Assembly: GCA_016719465.1 (NCBI GenBank)
Contig: JADJYY010000001.1
Location: forward strand, 124,001 to 188,000
DNA from: Hydrogenophilales bacterium
GTDB lineage: Bacteria > Pseudomonadota > Gammaproteobacteria > Burkholderiales > Thiobacillaceae
DNA length: 64,000 nucleotides
Reading direction: 5' to 3'
Shown: in pieces, positions 28,831 through 36,576 of the stretch
How positions within the stretch are numbered: the stretch's first letter is position 1
Layout of the letters: each line of letters starts with the position of its first letter
Translations under genes and position numbers: made by a program
The notes under the pieces: model-generated
What the model saw: only the letters and a program-made list of their open reading frames with translations
What the model was told of the DNA's origin: nothing
The model's database searches: none

Positions 28831-29607
28831 TTACCCCCTCGGGTCCGGCACGAACGGCCCCGGGAAGGGCCGGGGTTCCGGCCGGAACGGGCGCGGCGCC
28901 GGAATCACGCCCCGGGCCGCCAGGTTGTCGCGGCTGTCGTAGCGCAGGCTGACCACCTCGGCCGGCGCGCCACCCGCCCGCTCGAACCCGGTATGGCGGG
29001 TGGGCGCGTACTCCCGCTCGCCGTGGCCGGTACCCAGGCGTTCCGATTCGCGCGTGGCCTTGGCGGCGGGCGCGGCGGCCAGGCCGGCCGCATCGGCCGC
29101 CTCGGCGGAACGGGCCTCGTTGCCGGCGGAAGGCGCCGACTGGCTCAGGTAGGGCGCCGCCGGCCGCGGCCGCGCCTTCTCCCGGAACACCGCCGCGCCG
29201 ATCACCCCCACGTTGTCCGGCCGGTCGGTGCGGGCGGCGTAGGAATCCGGCAGGGCGGTGAAATAGAACTGGGCGATCTCCTTCAGGCTCTTGCGCCAGC
29301 CGGCGATCTCGGCCCGCTCCCAGGGCTCCAGCACATAGCCGGACTGGTCGGGCGCCGCGGTCTCGCCGCTCACCGCGTTCACCCCGTCCACCGACAGCAC
29401 CACCAGCACCCGCTGGCCGGTGCGATTCACAAGCCGCACCGCATAGCGCTCGCCGGGGTCGCCCGCTACCCAGTCCCGGCCCCGGTGGCGGTAGGCCTCC
29501 AGCGTCTGACCGGTGGCCCGGTCGACAATCTCCAGATCCAGCAGGCGGCCGGCCTGGACGGGCAGGCTGGCGGCGAGGAGGGCGAGGGCAAGCAATCGTT
29601 TCAGCAT
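28831..29607 (-). CDS. secreted hypothetical protein with disordered C-terminus
   Basis: A 258-aa exported protein. It has a clear signal peptide (MLKRLLALALLAASLPVQA, cleavage near residue 19), a compact beta-rich domain of about 125 residues (RLLDLEIVDRATGQTLEAY to GVIGAAVFREKA), then an Ala/Glu-rich linker and a Pro/Arg-rich tail. ATG 29607 is preceded by AAGGAG, ruling out the longer open frame. Similar proteins occur in Betaproteobacteria, but I know no function. It faces the ubiB gene convergently. Confidence 0.65.
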   Translation of the reverse strand: MLKRLLALALLAASLPVQAGRLLDLEIVDRATGQTLEAYRHRGRDWVAGDPGERYAVRLVNRTGQRVLVVLSVDGVNAVSGETAAPDQSGYVLEPWERAEIAGWRKSLKEIAQFYFTALPDSYAARTDRPDNVGVIGAAVFREKARPRPAAPYLSQSAPSAGNEARSAEAADAAGLAAAPAAKATRESERLGTGHGEREYAPTRHTGFERAGGAPAEVVSLRYDSRDNLAARGVIPAPRPFRPEPRPFPGPFVPDPRG

Positions 29608-29796
29608 GATGAACTCCTTGAAGTTGGGGGAAGGACATCCGCGTAAACGACGACACAGAGGGAATGGGGTTATCGTTTTTCTGGAAAGCGCTGGCATGCA
29701 CAATCTGGACGGCATGTCCCTCCCACCCCAACCCGCCAACCTTGGGGGTGCCGCTCACCGGCCGCGCGAAGCGATGCTTCGTGAAACCCCGCCCAA

Positions 29797-29862
29797 GCTC
29801 CCGCAAGCGGGAAGGGGGAAGGCTCCTTCCCCGCAAGCGGGGGAGGGAGGGAGGGAGGGGGA
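29797..29862. repeat. GC-rich palindromic element, two adjacent hairpins
   Basis: Two hairpins with the same loop type lie side by side: TCCCGC/GCGGGA (29799-29812) and CCCCGC/GCGGGG (29829-29842). They are followed by a GGGA tandem run (about 29840-29860). The core CCCGCAAGCGGG recurs at 33544 and 39205, marking this as a member of the dispersed family. Confidence 0.7.
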
Positions 29863-29923
29863 GGAACCTGGTTTCCCTCGCGCAAGGCTGGGCAAACCCA
29901 TGTCAAGTCATTCCGTGCTATTG

Positions 29924-29944
29924 TTTTCTTACCAAGTAAGAAAA
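29924..29944. promoter_or_regulatory. 9-bp perfect inverted repeat, probable VapBC autoregulatory operator
   Basis: TTTTCTTAC (29924-29932) and GTAAGAAAA (29936-29944) are perfect inverted repeats separated by three bases, ten bases before the antitoxin ATG. The site is strikingly AT-rich against its surroundings. Antitoxins of this type usually repress their own promoter by binding such palindromes with the toxin. The right arm overlaps the likely ribosome site (AAAAGGA). Confidence 0.7.
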
Positions 29945-29954
29945 GGACACCCCC

Positions 29955-30215
29955 ATGCAAACTGTTACCGTCTCGGACAAAGGTCAGGTCGTCATTCCCA
30001 TTGAAATCCGCCGCCGGCTGGGGATCACCCCCGGCTGCCAGCTGGATTTCAGCCTGGAAGGCCAGGTCATCCGCGCCGAAATCAAGCGGCAAGTCGCTCC
30101 CACCAAGATCGAGGATGGCTTCGGCATGTTGGTCTGCAAGCGGCCCGGGGAAAGGCGGCTGGCCGATTTCGATGTCGCCGCCGCCATGCGGGAGAGCGAC
30201 GATGATCGCCCTTGA
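29955..30215 (+). CDS. vapB: AbrB/MazE-type antitoxin (VapB-like)
   Basis: An 86-aa antitoxin. Residues 1-45 form a swapped-hairpin DNA-binding domain (MQTVTVSDKGQVVIPIEIRR, then LGITPGCQLDF). The C-terminal half is charged and presumably wraps the toxin. It neutralises the adjacent PIN ribonuclease and represses the pair. It overlaps the toxin gene by 14 bases, typical of such modules. Confidence 0.88.
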   Translation: MQTVTVSDKGQVVIPIEIRRRLGITPGCQLDFSLEGQVIRAEIKRQVAPTKIEDGFGMLVCKRPGERRLADFDVAAAMRESDDDRP

Positions 30216-30621
30216 CACCAACATCCTGGCCCGGTTCTACGTGGACGACCCGGCCGATCCGGAAGCCTCCCGGCAACGCCCCATCGCTCGCCGCATCGTG
30301 GCCGAATCTCCCCGGCTGTTCGTACCCCTGACTGTCATGCTGGAACTGGAATGGGTACTGCGGGCCTTCTATGGCTTCGCCGCCGAGGACTTCGTCCGGG
30401 TGGTCAAGCATCTGCTCGGCCTACCCAACGTCAGCGTCGAGGAATGGCCCCGTGTCGCCGACGCCCTGGCTTGGCACGCCGATGGCCTGGATTTTGCCGA
30501 TGCACTGCACCTGCTGGCCAGCAGCCATTGCGAGACGTTTCTGAGCTTTGATGACCGGCGTTTTGCCCGACGCGCCAAGAGGCTGGGCGTGACGCCCATG
30601 GTGGTCGTACCGCCTGTATAG
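30202..30621 (+). CDS. vapC: PIN-domain ribonuclease toxin (VapC-like)
   Basis: A 139-aa PIN-domain protein. The acidic metal-binding residues are present: D5 in MIALDTNIL, E48/E50 in MLELEWVL, D97/D100 in GLDFADALH, and D117/D118 in FLSFDDRRFA. VapC toxins cleave tRNA or rRNA; the target here is unknown. The ATG at 30202 lies inside the antitoxin gene. All catalytic positions are intact, so the toxin is probably active and held by its antitoxin. Confidence 0.9.
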   Translation: MIALDTNILARFYVDDPADPEASRQRPIARRIVAESPRLFVPLTVMLELEWVLRAFYGFAAEDFVRVVKHLLGLPNVSVEEWPRVADALAWHADGLDFADALHLLASSHCETFLSFDDRRFARRAKRLGVTPMVVVPPV

Positions 30622-30637
30622 AACCCGGCCGCCACCC

Positions 30638-31471
30638 TCAGCGCATGGCCCGCAAATCGTCCGGCAATGCGTAGTCCGGATACCGCCCGCGCAATTCCTC
30701 CAGCGCTTTCCGGGCCTCCTCGCCCCGTCCCTCGCGCACCAGTTGACGGATTTTCTCGGCCCATTGCTCCGGGCTCTCGGCTGCCGGGCTGGCGGCCTTG
30801 AACTTGCTCAAGCCCTGGCTGAAGGCAGGCGCGCCTTCCCGGGCCGGTGTGGCCGCGGGAGCGGCGCGCTCCAGCCGATCGGCCTGCCGGGAAGCGGAGT
30901 TGGCGGTTACGGGTGCCGGCAAGGCGGGGCGGGCCGCTTCGAGTTGCGGCGCCGAGGCCGCCGGGGCCGGGAAGGGACGGGGTTCGGCGGCGTCCCGGGG
31001 TGGGGCCGGGGCCTCCAGACTGGCGGCCGGCGCCGGGGTGGGGGTGGACGCGGAACGGGCTTCCACGGGCTGGCCGATCCCACGCGCCGCCCTGGGCAGG
31101 CTGGCGACATCGGTCGCCTTGGCGGCGGGCGCGGCTTCCCCGGCAAGGTCGGCCGGGGTGCCTGGTGACACCACGGGTGCCGATTCCCTCGGTAGCGCCG
31201 GCCGGGGAGCCTCGCCCAGGGCCTCGGGCGCTTCCCGCTGGATCTGAAAAAGCAGGGTGATGCCCAGCACCAGCACGGCGGTGGTGGACAGGGGCAGGGC
31301 CCAGGCCAACCAGGCTGGGCGCCGGCGGGACGGGGGCGCCACGGCCCGGCGGGCGGCGGCCAGGATGGGGACGTCCAGGGCCGACGGCGGCTCGGGCTGG
31401 GGGGCCGCCCGATAGGCCTCGCCGATCAGGCGATCGCCTGGTTCCATGTCCTCGTTCCTATGGTCCCGCAT
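30638..31471 (-). CDS. putative anti-sigma factor, single-pass membrane protein
   Basis: A 277-aa protein downstream of an ECF sigma gene. It has a short cytoplasmic N-terminus (RLIGEAYRAAPQPEPPSALD), a membrane helix (about residues 57-77, AWALPLSTTAVLVLGITLLF), a long Ala/Pro-rich periplasmic region (about 80-220), and a C-terminal helical module (PEQWAEKIRQLVREGRGEEA to GRYPDYALPDD). No zinc anti-sigma motif is seen, so the role is inferred from position and topology. I chose ATG 31471, with GGAGGTG upstream, over ATG 31486. Confidence 0.65.
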   Translation of the reverse strand: MRDHRNEDMEPGDRLIGEAYRAAPQPEPPSALDVPILAAARRAVAPPSRRRPAWLAWALPLSTTAVLVLGITLLFQIQREAPEALGEAPRPALPRESAPVVSPGTPADLAGEAAPAAKATDVASLPRAARGIGQPVEARSASTPTPAPAASLEAPAPPRDAAEPRPFPAPAASAPQLEAARPALPAPVTANSASRQADRLERAAPAATPAREGAPAFSQGLSKFKAASPAAESPEQWAEKIRQLVREGRGEEARKALEELRGRYPDYALPDDLRAMR

Positions 31472-31476
31472 GCCGT

Positions 31477-32037
31477 TCACCTCCATGCCCCGAGTCGCCG
31501 GCGCAGCCGCTCCAGGGCGTAGCGCAGGCGGCTCTTGGCGGTCTCCCGCCCCACCCCGGTGGCCTGGGCGATTTCCTCCAGGGTCATGTCCGTCTCCTCC
31601 GCCAGCAGGAAGGCTTCCCGCTGGGGCGCCGGCAACTCGGCCAGGGCGTCGAGTATGCGCCGGGCGGCCTCCCGTCGCTCCAGCAGGGCCGGGGGGGAAT
31701 CCGCCTCCGGCGCCGGCATTCGCTCGGCGGGATCGTCTTCCGGGTCGTCGTACAGGTCGACGATGGCCCGGCCCCGGGCGCGGTAATGATCCATCAGGCG
31801 GTTGTGGGCGATGCGGAACAGCCAGGTGGAAAACCTGGCCGTGACCTCGTAGCCCGCCCGGGCGCCCACCACCCTCAACCACACGTCCTGGAACAGCTCG
31901 TCCGCCCGATCCGCCGCCTGGTGGGCCAGGTAGCGGTACAGGCGTCCGCGCCAGCGGCCGTAGAGCGCCTCGAAAGCCGCCGCGTCGCCGTCGCGGTAGG
32001 CCAGCATGAGGGCCTCGTCGGTACGGGGGTCGTCCAT
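31477..32037 (-). CDS. ECF-type RNA polymerase sigma factor
   Basis: A 186-aa extracytoplasmic-function sigma factor. Region 2 spans about residues 15-85 (FEALYGRWRGRLYRYLAHQA, then ELFQDVWLRVV and FSTWLFRIAHNRLMDHYR). An acidic linker follows, then region 4 at about 125-182 (LPAPQREAFLLAEETDMTLE and GVGRETAKSRLRYALERLRR). It would direct polymerase to a small regulon and be held by the membrane protein encoded five bases downstream. TAGAAT on the minus strand at 32082-32087 may be part of its promoter. Confidence 0.9.
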   Translation of the reverse strand: MDDPRTDEALMLAYRDGDAAAFEALYGRWRGRLYRYLAHQAADRADELFQDVWLRVVGARAGYEVTARFSTWLFRIAHNRLMDHYRARGRAIVDLYDDPEDDPAERMPAPEADSPPALLERREAARRILDALAELPAPQREAFLLAEETDMTLEEIAQATGVGRETAKSRLRYALERLRRRLGAWR

Positions 32038-32241
32038 GGGTATACGAATAAACGCGGGGCGCGGGCTAAAGGGGTTGGCGGATTCTAGCCGTTCGCGTCG
32101 GCGTCTTTGACCTATGCTCGCTCCCGGGGTCTCGCCCTGTCGTCCGGCATGGCGCGGTATGGCGCGATATGGCGTTATCCGCGTTGTTGGCCATACTGGA
32201 ACCAGGCATCCGCATCGACCCGCGTGGATGGCAGGGAGACC

Positions 32242-33123
32242 ATGGCGCTTCTCGAGATCATCGGCATCACCCGCCGCTTCGGCGACTTCGAGGCGGTGAA
32301 GAACGTCAGCTTCGCGGTGGAAAGCGGCGAGTTCTTCACCCTGCTGGGGCCGTCGGGTTGCGGCAAGACCACCATTCTGCGCATGGTCGCCGGCTTCGAT
32401 CTCCCGGATGGGGGGCGTATCTTGCTGGACGAGCGGGACTTGGCCGCCACGCCGGCGGAAAAGCGACCCATCCACACCGTGTTCCAGAGTTACGCCCTGT
32501 TTCCCCATCTCACCGTGGGCCAGAACGTGGCCTTTCCCCTGCGCATGGCGAAGGTGGCGGAAGCGGAACTGAAGCGCCGAGTGGGCGAAACCCTGGAGCA
32601 GGTGCATCTGGCCGAGCTGGCCGAGCACTATCCCCACGAGATTTCCGGCGGCCAGAAACAGCGGGTTGCCCTGGCCCGGGGGCTGGTCAACAAACCGCGC
32701 CTGCTGCTGCTGGACGAGCCCCTGGGCGCCCTGGACCTGAAGCTGCGCGAGGAGATGCAGCTGGAACTGATCAAGTTGCAGCGGGAGGTGGGCGTCACCT
32801 TCATGTTCGTCACCCATGCCCAGCCCGAGGCCCTGGCCCTGTCCCACCGCATCGCGGTCATGAACCAGGGGCGCATCGAGCAACTGGACGTGCCTTCGAA
32901 GATCTACGGCTTCCCGACCAACCGCTTCGTCGCGGATTTCATCGGTAACTGCAATCTGCTGGAAGTCCGGGTGGTCGAGCGACGCGACGGCGAATTGCGC
33001 CTGGAAGCGGCGGGGCTGGGGAAGGTCGTCGCGCCCGCCTCGGAAGCCGTGGGCGACAGGGGCGTGCTGGCCCTGCGGCCGGAACAGGTACGCATCTTTG
33101 CCGCCCCACTTGAGGGGGGCTAA
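32242..33123 (+). CDS. potA: polyamine-type ABC transporter ATPase PotA, truncated before its TOBE domain by a repeat-borne stop
   Basis: A 293-aa ATPase with Walker A GPSGCGKTT (about residues 37-45), Q-loop FQSYALF, signature ISGGQKQRVALARG, Walker B LLLLDEPLGALD and H-loop VTHAQ. ATG 32242 has AGGGAG upstream. The C-terminal regulatory region starts normally (ALRPEQVRIFAAP) but stops at TAA 33121-33123 inside a palindromic element. The missing half continues in the same frame downstream to 33402. The ATPase core is complete, so partial function is possible. Confidence 0.88.
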   Translation: MALLEIIGITRRFGDFEAVKNVSFAVESGEFFTLLGPSGCGKTTILRMVAGFDLPDGGRILLDERDLAATPAEKRPIHTVFQSYALFPHLTVGQNVAFPLRMAKVAEAELKRRVGETLEQVHLAELAEHYPHEISGGQKQRVALARGLVNKPRLLLLDEPLGALDLKLREEMQLELIKLQREVGVTFMFVTHAQPEALALSHRIAVMNQGRIEQLDVPSKIYGFPTNRFVADFIGNCNLLEVRVVERRDGELRLEAAGLGKVVAPASEAVGDRGVLALRPEQVRIFAAPLEGG

Positions 33124-33203
33124 GGGAGAAGAGGCCAGGCTGACGTGGGTGAAATCCCCCTCGCTCCCCTTTATCCCAGAAGAGGGGCTTTAACAAAGGG
33201 GGA
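33103..33203. repeat. palindromic element inserted in potA
   Basis: Nested inverted repeats occupy codons between the two halves of PotA. CCCC/GGGG flank 33103-33118. TCCCCCT (33155-33161) pairs with AGGGGGA (33197-33203), enclosing CCCCT/AGGGG (33166-33187). The inserted length keeps the frame, but TAA at 33121 stops translation. This subtype (CCCCTTT...AAAGGGG) recurs at 33421 and 33647. Confidence 0.75.
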
Positions 33204-33402
33204 AGAAAACCGTTTTCCCGGCACGGTGCGCGATTTCCTCTACGTGGGTGACGTCACCACCTACCAGGTCGTCCTCGACAATGGCTTCGAACTCTCGGCC
33301 CTGCGGCCCAACGACACGCCCGGCCGGGCGAGGTTCTTCGAGATCGGCGACCGGGTGCGGGTGAGCTGGGACAGGGAGGCGGGGCACTATGTCCCGGACT
33401 AG
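33145..33402 (+). pseudogene. C-terminal TOBE part of PotA, separated from the ATPase by an in-frame stop
   Basis: Eighty-five codons in the same frame as potA. After about 20 element-encoded residues, ENRFPGTVRDFLYVGDVTTY and the following residues match the end of PotA-type ATPases, which regulates or stabilises the transporter. A GTG at 33145 could restart translation. Alternatively the stop at 33121 is occasionally read through. It overlaps the potB start by 14 bases, as an intact potA would. Confidence 0.75.
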
Positions 33403-34546
33403 GCCGCCCGGATTTTTACCCACCCTTGGCAAAGGGGGGCAGGGAGGATTCTGGCGGCATTCCGCTGGCGCAACCGTTGATACCTATCTTCTTGAAGGCA
33501 AAGCCCCCAGTCTGGACACCACGGCTCTCCCCACCCCAACCCTCCCCGCAAGCGGGGAGGGCGCGGTCTCCTCCCCCGCGGGCGGGGGAGGTTGGGAGGG
33601 GGAGCGCGGTGACTCTTCTTGTACAAGAATCAGTCAATCCCCCCCACCCCCCCTTTTCCAAAGGGGGGAGATATCGGCGAAATGGGCGATCACGGCGCCG
33701 CCCACCCTGTTCCTGCTGGTCTTCTTCCTGGCGCCGGCCCTGATCGTGGTGCTGGCCTCCTTCCAGTATCCCGGGGAATTCGGCGGGTTGGCGCCGCTGA
33801 CGGACCCGGGCGACGGCGGCGAACACGGCCTCACCCTGGAGAACTACCTGTTCTTCGCCAGCGACTGGCTGTTCGCGGAAATCCTTCTGCGCTCCTTCGC
33901 CGTGGCGGCGGCCTCCACCCTGATCTGCCTGATCCTGGCTTATCCCGTCGCCTGGATGATCGCCCGCGGTCCGAAGAAGCACCGGAACCTGCTGGTACTG
34001 CTGGTGATCCTGCCCTTCGCCAGCAACTTCCTGATCCGGGTCTACGCCTGGATGATCATCCTGGGGCCCCAGGCGGCCTTCGCCCTGGCGGTGAACGGGC
34101 TGCTGGGCGCCTTCGGCCTGGGGCCGGTGAGCCTGTTGTTCTCCCCCTTCGCGGTGCTGGTGGGCATGGTCTACGTGCACCTGCCCTTCATGATCCTGCC
34201 CCTCTACACCAACCTGGAGAAGCACGACCCGGTGCTGCTGGACGCCGCCCAGGACCTGGGCGCCAATGCCTGGCAACGCTTCTGGCGGGTGACCTGGCCT
34301 TTATCCCTGCCCGGCATTTTTTCCGGATCGGCCCTGGTGTTCATTCCGGTGCTGGGCATGTTCGCCATACCCGACATCCTGGGCGGCACCCGCGACATGC
34401 TCATCGGCAACCTGATCAAGGACCAGTTCCTGGGGGTGCGCGACTGGCCCTTCGGGGCGACCCTGTCCATCGTCCTGACCCTGTGCGTGCTTGGCCTGGC
34501 GTGGCTGGCGGCCTGGGCCGGGAAGGCGAGGCGGGCCCATGCGTAG
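33389..34546 (+). CDS. potB: polyamine-type ABC transporter permease PotB with repeat-encoded N-terminal extension
   Basis: The permease core starts near KWAITAPPTLFLLVFFLAPA and has six membrane helices and the EAA-type loop (DAAQDLGANAWQRFWRVTWP). Only one in-frame ATG precedes it, at 33389, overlapping the end of the potA remnant. Between that start and the first helix lie about 90 residues of Pro/Gly-rich sequence coming entirely from palindromic elements. I see no in-frame GTG or TTG in between. Either the extension is translated, or the gene lost its start. The core itself looks intact. Confidence 0.8.
   Translation: MSRTRPPGFLPTLGKGGQGGFWRHSAGATVDTYLLEGKAPSLDTTALPTPTLPASGEGAVSSPAGGGGWEGERGDSSCTRISQSPPPPLFQRGEISAKWAITAPPTLFLLVFFLAPALIVVLASFQYPGEFGGLAPLTDPGDGGEHGLTLENYLFFASDWLFAEILLRSFAVAAASTLICLILAYPVAWMIARGPKKHRNLLVLLVILPFASNFLIRVYAWMIILGPQAAFALAVNGLLGAFGLGPVSLLFSPFAVLVGMVYVHLPFMILPLYTNLEKHDPVLLDAAQDLGANAWQRFWRVTWPLSLPGIFSGSALVFIPVLGMFAIPDILGGTRDMLIGNLIKDQFLGVRDWPFGATLSIVLTLCVLGLAWLAAWAGKARRAHA
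33421..33668. repeat. cluster of three palindromic elements at the start of potB
   Basis: Three copies are read through in the potB frame. The first is CCCTT/AAAGGG (33421-33438). The second, 33525-33606, folds as an outer stem (CCCCAACC with GGTTGGGAGG) enclosing two hairpins, CCTCCCCGC/GCGGGGAGG (33541-33560) and CCTCCCCCGC/GCGGGGGAGG (33570-33591). The third is CCCCCCTTT/AAAGGGGGG (33648-33668). Confidence 0.8.
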
Positions 34547-35318
34547 ACTGCCCGTCTGGCTGAAGCTGGCCGCCGGCTTCACCTTCGCCTTCCTCTACCT
34601 GCCTCTGTTGGTGGTGGTGGTCTATTCCTTCAACGACTCCCGCCTCAACGCCGAATGGGTGGGCTTCACCCTGGACTGGTACCGGGCGCTGTTCGCCGAT
34701 GAGGAAATGCAGCTGGCGGCGCGCAATTCCCTGTTCATCGCCCTGGTGTCCAGCCTGTGCGCCACCTTCCTGGGCACCCTGGCGGGGCTCGCCATCCATC
34801 GCTACAACCCGCGCTGGCTGCCGTTGCTGGTGATCACGCCGGTGGCCATGCCGGAAATCCTGCTGGGTGTGTCCCTGCTGGTGTTCTTCATCCAGGTCCT
34901 GCACCTCACCCTGGGGCTGCTGTCGGTGGTGCTGGCCCACATCAGCTTTTCCATCGGCTTCGTCGCCATCATCGTGCGCGCCCGCCTGGCCGGCATGGAC
35001 GAGGGCATCTTCGAGGCGGCCCGGGACCTGGGCGCCTCCCCGTGGGCCACCTTCCGCCTGGTCACCTTCCCCCTCATCCTGCCGGCGGTGGTGGCGGGCT
35101 TCCTCATGGCCTTCACCCTGTCCATCGACGATTTCGTCATCACCTTCTTCACCGCCGGCGTGGGCGTTTCCACCCTGCCCCTGCAGATCTATTCCATGAT
35201 CAAGATCGCGGTGACGCCGGAGGTGAACGCGGTGTCCACCCTGCTCATGCTGCTCACCCTGGTGCTGGTGATCGCGGCGTCGCGCATGGACAAAAGCTTC
35301 ATGAAGGGAGGCGCCTGA
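34539..35318 (+). CDS. potC: polyamine-type ABC transporter permease PotC
   Basis: A 259-aa permease with six membrane helices. MRRLPVWLKLAAGFTFAFLY begins the protein, the EAA loop is EAARDLGASPWATFRLVTFP, and MAFTLSIDDFVITFF is typical of the PotC/PotI group. ATG 34539 overlaps the potB stop by eight bases. Together with PotA, PotB and the binding protein it would import putrescine or spermidine. Confidence 0.93.
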   Translation: MRRLPVWLKLAAGFTFAFLYLPLLVVVVYSFNDSRLNAEWVGFTLDWYRALFADEEMQLAARNSLFIALVSSLCATFLGTLAGLAIHRYNPRWLPLLVITPVAMPEILLGVSLLVFFIQVLHLTLGLLSVVLAHISFSIGFVAIIVRARLAGMDEGIFEAARDLGASPWATFRLVTFPLILPAVVAGFLMAFTLSIDDFVITFFTAGVGVSTLPLQIYSMIKIAVTPEVNAVSTLLMLLTLVLVIAASRMDKSFMKGGA

Positions 35319-35342
35319 TGGGGTGGTGGGACTGGATGCGCC

Positions 35343-35427
35343 GCTCCCTCATCCCCGGCCCTTCCCCCGAGGGGGGAAGGGCGTTTCCATCCCTCTCCCT
35401 CCGGGAGAGGGGCAGGGGTGAGGGAGC
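35343..35427. repeat. three-stem palindromic element between potC and the binding-protein gene
   Basis: The outer stem GCTCCCTCA (35343-35351) pairs perfectly with TGAGGGAGC (35419-35427). Inside are two hairpins, CCCTTCCCCC/GGGGGAAGGG (35359-35381) and CCCTCTCCC/GGGAGAGGG (35391-35411). This is the clearest example of the outer-stem plus two-hairpin design. It lies where the start and ribosome site of the downstream gene would be expected. Confidence 0.85.
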
Positions 35428-35440
35428 AGCCTCCACACTG

Positions 35441-36490
35441 GTGAAGACGGTAGCCATGCTCCTGCTCACCCTCCCCGCCCAGGCCGCCGACACCCTCCAC
35501 CTCTACAACTGGAACAACTACATCTCCGACCAGACCATCGCCCGCTTCGAGGCGGAATGCCGCTGCGAGGTGGCGCAGGACTATTACTCCGACAACGAGG
35601 AGATGCTGGCCAAGCTGGCGGCGGGGGCGTCCGGCTACGACCTGATCGTGCCCACCGGCAACGCCGTGGAGGCCCTGGTCCGCTCGAAGCAGTTGCGGTC
35701 CCTGGATAAAACCCGGCTCGCCCGCCTGGGCAATATCAAGCCGGCATTCATGAACGCCTTCTTCGACCCCGGCAACCGCTATTCCGTGCCCTACGCCTAC
35801 ACGGTGACCCTGCTCGGCTACAACGTGGAGAAGCTCCAGGCCCTGGGCCTGCCCACCGACACCTGGGCGCTGATCTTCGAGCCGCGTTACCTGGAAAAGC
35901 TGAAGGGCCGGGTCACGGTGCTGGATTCCCAGCGCGAGCTGATGGCCGCCGCCCTGCGCTACCTGGGCCACTCGGTGAACGACACCGACGAGGCGAAGTG
36001 GAAACAGGCGCGGGACCTGATCCTGCGCGCCAAGCCCTACTGGGCGGCGTTCAACGCCTCCAGCTACATCAAGGAACTGACGGTGGGCAACATCTGGCTG
36101 GCCCATGGCTATTCCAACGACATGTTCCAGGCCCGGGCCGACGCCGAGGGTGCCGGCCGGCCGTTCCGCATCGGCTATGCCATCCCCAGGGAAGGCGCGG
36201 TGCTGGCCCTGGATTCCATGGTGCTGCACAGGACCGGACGCCATCCCGAACTGGCGCAGTCGTTCATCGACTTCATGCTGGACGGGGAAAACTCGGCGGA
36301 ACTGACCAACCTGATCGGCTCGGGCAACCCGAACCGGGCCGCCATGGCCTACATCCGGCCGGAAATCGCGCATAATCGCGCCGTTTTTCCCGACGCGGCC
36401 AGCATGAAACGGCTGGAGATGATGCGCGACCTGGACCGAAAAAGCCGGCGCATCCTCAACCGCATCTGGACGGAAATAAAACTGCGCTGA
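35441..36490 (+). CDS. polyamine ABC transporter periplasmic binding protein (PotD/PotF family)
   Basis: A 349-aa periplasmic binding protein. From GTG 35441 a short signal peptide (VKTVAMLLLTLPAQAA) precedes LHLYNWNNYISDQTIARFEA, the standard start of mature PotD/PotF proteins. YDLIVPTGNAVEALV and NAFFDPGNRYSVPYAYT are also characteristic. A longer open frame runs back through the palindromic element but would spoil the signal peptide. The ribosome site is weak because the element occupies the leader. Confidence 0.87.
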   Translation: MKTVAMLLLTLPAQAADTLHLYNWNNYISDQTIARFEAECRCEVAQDYYSDNEEMLAKLAAGASGYDLIVPTGNAVEALVRSKQLRSLDKTRLARLGNIKPAFMNAFFDPGNRYSVPYAYTVTLLGYNVEKLQALGLPTDTWALIFEPRYLEKLKGRVTVLDSQRELMAAALRYLGHSVNDTDEAKWKQARDLILRAKPYWAAFNASSYIKELTVGNIWLAHGYSNDMFQARADAEGAGRPFRIGYAIPREGAVLALDSMVLHRTGRHPELAQSFIDFMLDGENSAELTNLIGSGNPNRAAMAYIRPEIAHNRAVFPDAASMKRLEMMRDLDRKSRRILNRIWTEIKLR

Positions 36491-36493
36491 CTC

Positions 36494-36543
36494 CCCATCC
36501 CCTCCCTCACCCGCTCGCGGGTGAGATCGGGAGGGGGAGGGAT
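36494..36543. repeat. palindromic element between the binding-protein and symporter genes
   Basis: CTCACCCGC (36506-36514) and GCGGGTGAG (36517-36525) form a perfect inner hairpin. ATCCCCTCCC and GGGAGGGGGAGGGAT form an imperfect outer stem. It begins three bases after the upstream stop codon. Confidence 0.75.
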
Positions 36544-36576
36544 TGGAACCCTACATTCAGGAACCTGTCACCCAAC

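Larger units (their letters stand above)
29608..29954. other. intergenic region with palindromic repeats and toxin-antitoxin control region
   Basis: No gene is supported in these 347 bases. The left part is leader DNA of the divergent secreted-protein gene. The middle (29735-29862) is filled with GC-rich inverted repeats described separately. The right end carries the operator-like palindrome before vapB. Confidence 0.6.
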
